64,000 nt of DNA from Hyposmocoma kahamanoa (taxonomy: Eukaryota > Arthropoda > Insecta > Lepidoptera > Cosmopterigidae). The notes beneath the pieces were generated by a model. It did not search any database and had not been told where the DNA came from. It worked only from the letters and a program-made list of their open reading frames with translations. How positions within the stretch are numbered: the stretch's first letter is position 1; every line of letters starts with the position of its first letter. The translations under genes and the position numbers were made by a program. The stretch spans positions 6,710,721 to 6,774,720 of the forward strand of contig NW_020653855.1 in assembly GCF_003589595.1 (NCBI RefSeq), written 5' to 3'. Shown in pieces: positions 55,001-61,000 of the stretch.

Positions 55001-58000
55001 ACTTGACCAGTTAACTTGAGCTTTGCTATAACGGACGAAAATTGCAAAATTACATATTTAATATTTAATTACCGATGAAATGTGATTCCGTTTGTTTTTA
55101 ACCGACTTAAAAAAAGGAGGAGGTTCTCAATTCGTCAGTTTGTTCTTTTTTTTTTTTAATGTATGTTACGCGATAACTCCGGTATTTGTGAACCGATTTT
55201 CATGATTATTTTTTTGTTGGAAAGGGGGTACTTCCATAGTGGTTCCATTTCATTTTGAGGAAAATCATCAACCTCGAAGGGTAGCTGTTCACGCATGAAG
55301 ATTCATTTTCATAAATAGCGCCTAACATTAAATACATAACAATAAATACATAATATTTTTGGGATATTTATAAGAGCTGTATCGCTAATGTGTTACCAGG
55401 AATATATGGCCCTTATTTCGTCTCTATTTCTGGTTATATACTCGATGTGTAACAGTCACATAAAGTACTATTAGAATTTATTTTTAATAAAGAATACTAA
55501 GTCAGTCAACCGTGACCATCGGGCTTGTAAGGAATCCAAAGCATTGGTTTGTATGAAAAAAATGCGATTTTAGATTCGAGAAAATATTAATATTTCCAAA
55601 GTGTAACACTGTTCTTAAAGTTGAATTTTCTATGTTTCACAGACCAGAATACGATGTCAACTACAGGACTGCAAAAAGGCACAAATTAACCGGCTACTGG
55701 AGAGTACGTCCCACTGTAACGGCGCTAATACACAAATTTTTGATTGCGCCGATTCTTTGTGCAGTAGCTGTAAGTGCTAAAACAGTCCATATTATCCCCG
55801 ACCACTTATACTTGATTTAACTTAGGCTGAAATTGTAGAATTTATAAAACGAATTTTGTCAGAATTTAAGCAACAAATAAACTTTATTTAAGCCCGCCTT
55901 CTTTGCTTAGTCGAAGTTTAAGTTAGTTTTATAAATCTGAGCCTTGAAATTTTGAAATAAAATTACCTATCAAATTTGTTAAATAAAAACAGAATGAAAA
56001 GAAATTAATTAATTAGAGAAATAAAGCAAAAATAAAGAAAAATTACACACAAATACTAGCACTCGCGTCAAGCAACAACATTGCAGCCTTGCATAACAAA
56101 AAAACTATTTTAAAGGAAAAAACTCAACTCTAATTTTATTTGTTATATGGAAATATTTTCGAAACGCACTCAGACATTTTACCTTTGCAGGATCGTTATA
56201 GTGAACATTCAGAAGTGCGGTGGCTGAAGAGGGGTTTTGCTTATAATAGGCTAACTATTATTATTATATATTTAACATGTAATGAATATCATATCACTTT
56301 GTCTTCGAAAAATTCGTTCAGACTGTATTTCGCGCATTTTGTATTGTAATATGCACATGGTTTAAACGGAAGTTTCCGGAATTAATAAGAAAAAAATACT
56401 ACAAATGATCAGAAATGAATGTATTGTTTCTCAAAATATTCTCCGTTAGGGTTAATACACTTTTTCATACGAATGAACCAATTTTGAAAACGTTTATGCC
56501 ACTCCTCCGTGACAATCTCTGAAACATATTTTTCATACTCTTCGACAGCCTCTTCAGGTGATGAAAATCGTTGACTGCGTAACTGGTTCTTAGTTTTTGA
56601 AAGTAAATAAAAGTCATAAGGTGTCAGGTTGGGACTGTACGCGGGATGGCTCATAAGGTCAACGTTGCTCACCTTCAAAAATTAATTTGTCTGTCTGGCC
56701 GTGTGAGAACTGGCATTGCCGTGGTGCAAGATGATACATTTTTACCGAGTTTGTCAATAACTTCCGACAAACAAACGGTCGTGTACTAATCACTTTTCAA
56801 GGTACAACGATTCCCCAAAGCAACAGTAGCCACGTATCCAGTTTTACGCTTAGAGGCACTTTGCACGCGCGCCACGTTGGTTGGTTTCGACTCATCTCGA
56901 AAGACCCATACGCTCGATTGCTGCTTTGTTTTGGGATCGTTACTATAAATCCATGTTTCGTCACCTGTTACTATATCCCACACCAAATTTGACGCTCCTT
57001 TGTTGAATCTGATAAACAGCTTTTTCACACCCAAATGTTTGTGTAGTATTCATTGTATTTGACTCATGCCTATGCCTAAAGATGCCCGAATCTCTGGGTA
57101 TGTCACATGCCTGTCTGTTTTGATCATACGGCGCACAGCGTCGATGTTTTTGTTGTTCACACCAGTGGAAGGGTGACCATCACGAAATTCGTCACTGACA
57201 TTTGCTTGCTTGGTGCTTTGTCGCCAAAAGTAGTTTGAAGCCGAGCGATGCTCCGCTGAGCTGTTAGATTACACTTAAAGTCGTAGACAATTATTCTTCC
57301 AAAATTTTCACGAGTTAAATCCATGGTAATATAGACAACCAATTTTTAAAATGACGCCACAATGTAAAAACAAGTGACAGTCAGATGAAACAAACTGTAT
57401 TCTACAGCCAAAGAGTTCCATTTTCAAATGTTCTAATTACTTTTTAAATATTGTTTATGTAAGTGGCCAGTTCCGGAAACTTATGGTGCACTCTATGTAA
57501 CATGTAACTTAAAGACTAACATATATATAAAGAAAGTGTTGATCTTTTAGGATTACTATATACACACACACGCTTACACACACATGCAGCCACGCATGCA
57601 CGCATGCACGCATGCACGCACGCACGCACATATGCACGCATAATTTTAAATTTTTTTCACATTTAGTGTCTCGCTTACAATGTTTGATATTTTCTTAATA
57701 ATGCCATAAGATAGTGTCACAGACATATCTCTAGATAGACACCGCAAAAACAGCAATTTTTATGAAAACCAAGTGTGCCACATTACATTAGTACCCACTA
57801 GGCACAATTAGGCATTTCTCGTGTTTTCGACTGGTCTTTGTCTACGAAAACGAGTTTCTGGAGCTTAGCAGCAGCAGCTAAGTGTCTGTATTTTACTTTG
57901 GGCACGCGAAGTACGTACGCTTGCGGCGTCTATCTAGATATATGTCTGTGGATTATCCACTATATATATATTATATATTAATATATATATATATATTAAT

Positions 58001-61000
58001 ATATCAATCCCATGGGTGAGGGCCTGGTGACTTATAGCGCAGGTGTTAAGCCAACAAGCATCAGCTCCTTCAAAAAGACTGAGAACCTTCTGTTCGTGTT
58101 TTCGTGGAGAAATAAACTTAAGTAACTACTCTACACGAATTGCACTTGTTGGCAACGTGTGGCATAATCTGGTGTCAGATAACCGGCCGCTGAATCGCCG
58201 ATTTAAAGGCACCCTTCGGCCAAAACTCGCTACTAACAGTAACATCGCTGCTAAAGGTCGCCGTGTGTAATCTCTCTTAAGCCTGTTTTGTGAAAAGAAA
58301 ATAAAGAACATTTAATTTCAGTCTGTGCCTCTACTACGAGATAGCTATGACAGTTGTTGCCGGCGATCGCGTAAATTACTTCACAAATTATATGTGACCC
58401 TAGCGGTCACAAGAAGAAACAATATTTTGTATACAAATATTTTACGCCTTCTCTAACGAGTAACTGTTACTGTCATCCATCGAGTATATAACCAGAAATA
58501 GAAACGAAATCAGGGCATACATACGTGGCAGCTCATCACGTAAACGGGTCTTATGTCACGTTTAAATATCAAATCTCGTTTGCGCTGAAATCACAAATTA
58601 GAAAACTTAAATAGTGCAGCGCCAACCACTGACCTGCGTGTACGTCTCAAAATATTCTAAAAATATTCTGTATTTATGGAGGCTGTTCCATACGGTAGTG
58701 TAGGAAAAGCAGCAAAACATCTAATAGCAAAACAAACGGAATTACATTTCATCGGTAATTCAATATTAAATATGTCATTTTGCAATATTCGTCCATTATA
58801 GCAAAGTTCAAGTTAAAATGGTCGAATGGAAGTGCAACAATTGACGAAACCCGTCAATTGTTTCGAGTTCCGGCGCAGTTGTCACTGTGATGATTTAGCA
58901 GAATAGTTTTCAAACAAATTAAATGACGTTTCGTCTTTATTTCTGGTTATATACTTGATGCTGCCATCTCATGGTAGAGGCACTGCCTATGTATACTTCA
59001 CTATAGACTTATTAGATTTTTGTACGAATAAAATTTATTTTTTTCCACAGCTCATTGTAGCAATAGGATATACGACATTTTCATACGCGTACGGCATCAG
59101 AATTATGAAGAACCATTCATTTCTCATGAAGGATATTATTAAAAACTCTTCGAAGCTGCTCTCGTTCAGGGACTACTTAGCACAATTTATAGTTTTGCCG
59201 CAGATGTACATTATGCTATTTATCTTTGAATCGGTACGTATTAAACTGAGCTCCAAGTGTATTAATTTTAAATCACCTCTGTTGTGTGTCGATGGAAAAT
59301 AATTTTGTTAAATGTAATGTTTTGTCAGTGGCTAGCCATCGACCTGAGGGCCTACTACAACCTCTTAAAACAACAATACTATAACCTTACACTGACTTTT
59401 CGTACCATGACGCGCTTAATAATAAATAATGTTAAAACTATGATTTTTATTGGCATTATGAGTTTTATTGGAAGCTTTGCGACTATTCATTCACTCAGTT
59501 CGTACTATGACGCGACTTTAACATTAAAGTAATATTGCTCTTATGTCAAATTTAGCAATCTTAAAATAGTTACACGGATGCAATGGAAACAATATTGTTT
59601 TCTTATACAATATTATTAATAAAAGGTGAACTAATTTATTTACATATTTTCTTCAATATTTCTTTTTATTTTTTATTTAATAGTACATAACAATTTATCG
59701 TTAAAAAGACGCGATGTTTATTTCGTAATATATAATTATGACAGCGACACTAACAGCTAACACTAGACTATAATTCCGAATTCACAACATGACAATCAAG
59801 ACTCAGTTTTTTTTTCTTCATAATGTGGCGAAATAATTGAAAACAATATATAATAATAATTTTAATAGATTTTATTATTACATACTTTTTTTTGACAGTT
59901 AAAATTCTCTGAATGTAAATAACATTAAGTAGGTACTGCAACATTATATTATGATAAGACAATTCGGAACATGAAAAAAGAAACAGATGGCATTATACAG
60001 TTCTTAAAGCGTTACTTTTTTACTATTTTTAGTTAGGTATAGACAATACAGCCCGACTTTGTCAACCCTGCAATACAGCCGCCCTGTTATCCATAACATT
60101 ATTATGTATATGATCAACAATATATTAACAAAGAAATCTAAATTTCAAATAGACTTTCTTGCCGTGCCGACGTGTCTTATAATTTTGGGACTACATTGAC
60201 TTTGACTAGTATGTTGCCACCTTAAATGCTCTTTCCGTGACAGCGTAGAGATATTCACGGACAGAGATCAGGACACAAGGGGCACAATAGCAAAAATAGC
60301 AAAAACAGCTGTTGTAAACTGTGTTGGGGCACCGCAGACGCGTCGGGGTACACTAGCATCCCTGAACCCCCATTTACACATCTTGTCTTTGCAGCAACCT
60401 ACCCGAGTATGAAGTCGATTCACGGATTTCCACACAGGCTTCTGTAGATTTGATGAACTTGAATTGGCTTTTCTTGAATTGAACCTGTGACCTACTACGT
60501 CCTTAATGCAGACGTTTGGCCACCGAGGTTGTCATGTCCTATTAATGTTTGTTTATTTGTAATTGCAGATATTTATTGGCCTTTCACCTATGTTGACAAG
60601 ATGGGAGAACCACAGATTATTTAAGAATTATGAGCGATCTTTATCCTACAGACTTTTTGCCTACAGTTTGTTGTTTAACTGCCCTGCGCTCGTTTTCGTC
60701 TTTTGGATTAAGGTACGAAATCGTTGTATATACGTACTCGCTAATTTGTAGAAAAACATGGGAAAGAAATGTGTTTGACAGAGAGCAATCATAAAGCTTT
60801 TAGGAAACGTGTGCAATCTCCAAGTCACACTGATGACTCGTCAAGGGGCCTATATTATTTTAGAGGAAACCTACCAGTAGTACCATAGTAGAATAAAACA
60901 AGAAGGGTAACTCTCAGGTCTCAGGGTGATGGGCGCAATTGCAGTGCCCCCTCTGATCTTTGTGTTTTAAAGCTCTGAGTGACACTACAACTGTTATGAC

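Noticed and set aside
57550..57640. CRISPR-like direct repeats
   Set aside because: Simple GCATGCAC microsatellite in a eukaryotic intron; no spacers.
59284..59532. Exon-like ORF right after exon 16
   Set aside because: It lies in a dispersed duplication also present at 38536, and exon 16 to exon 17 joins cleanly without it.
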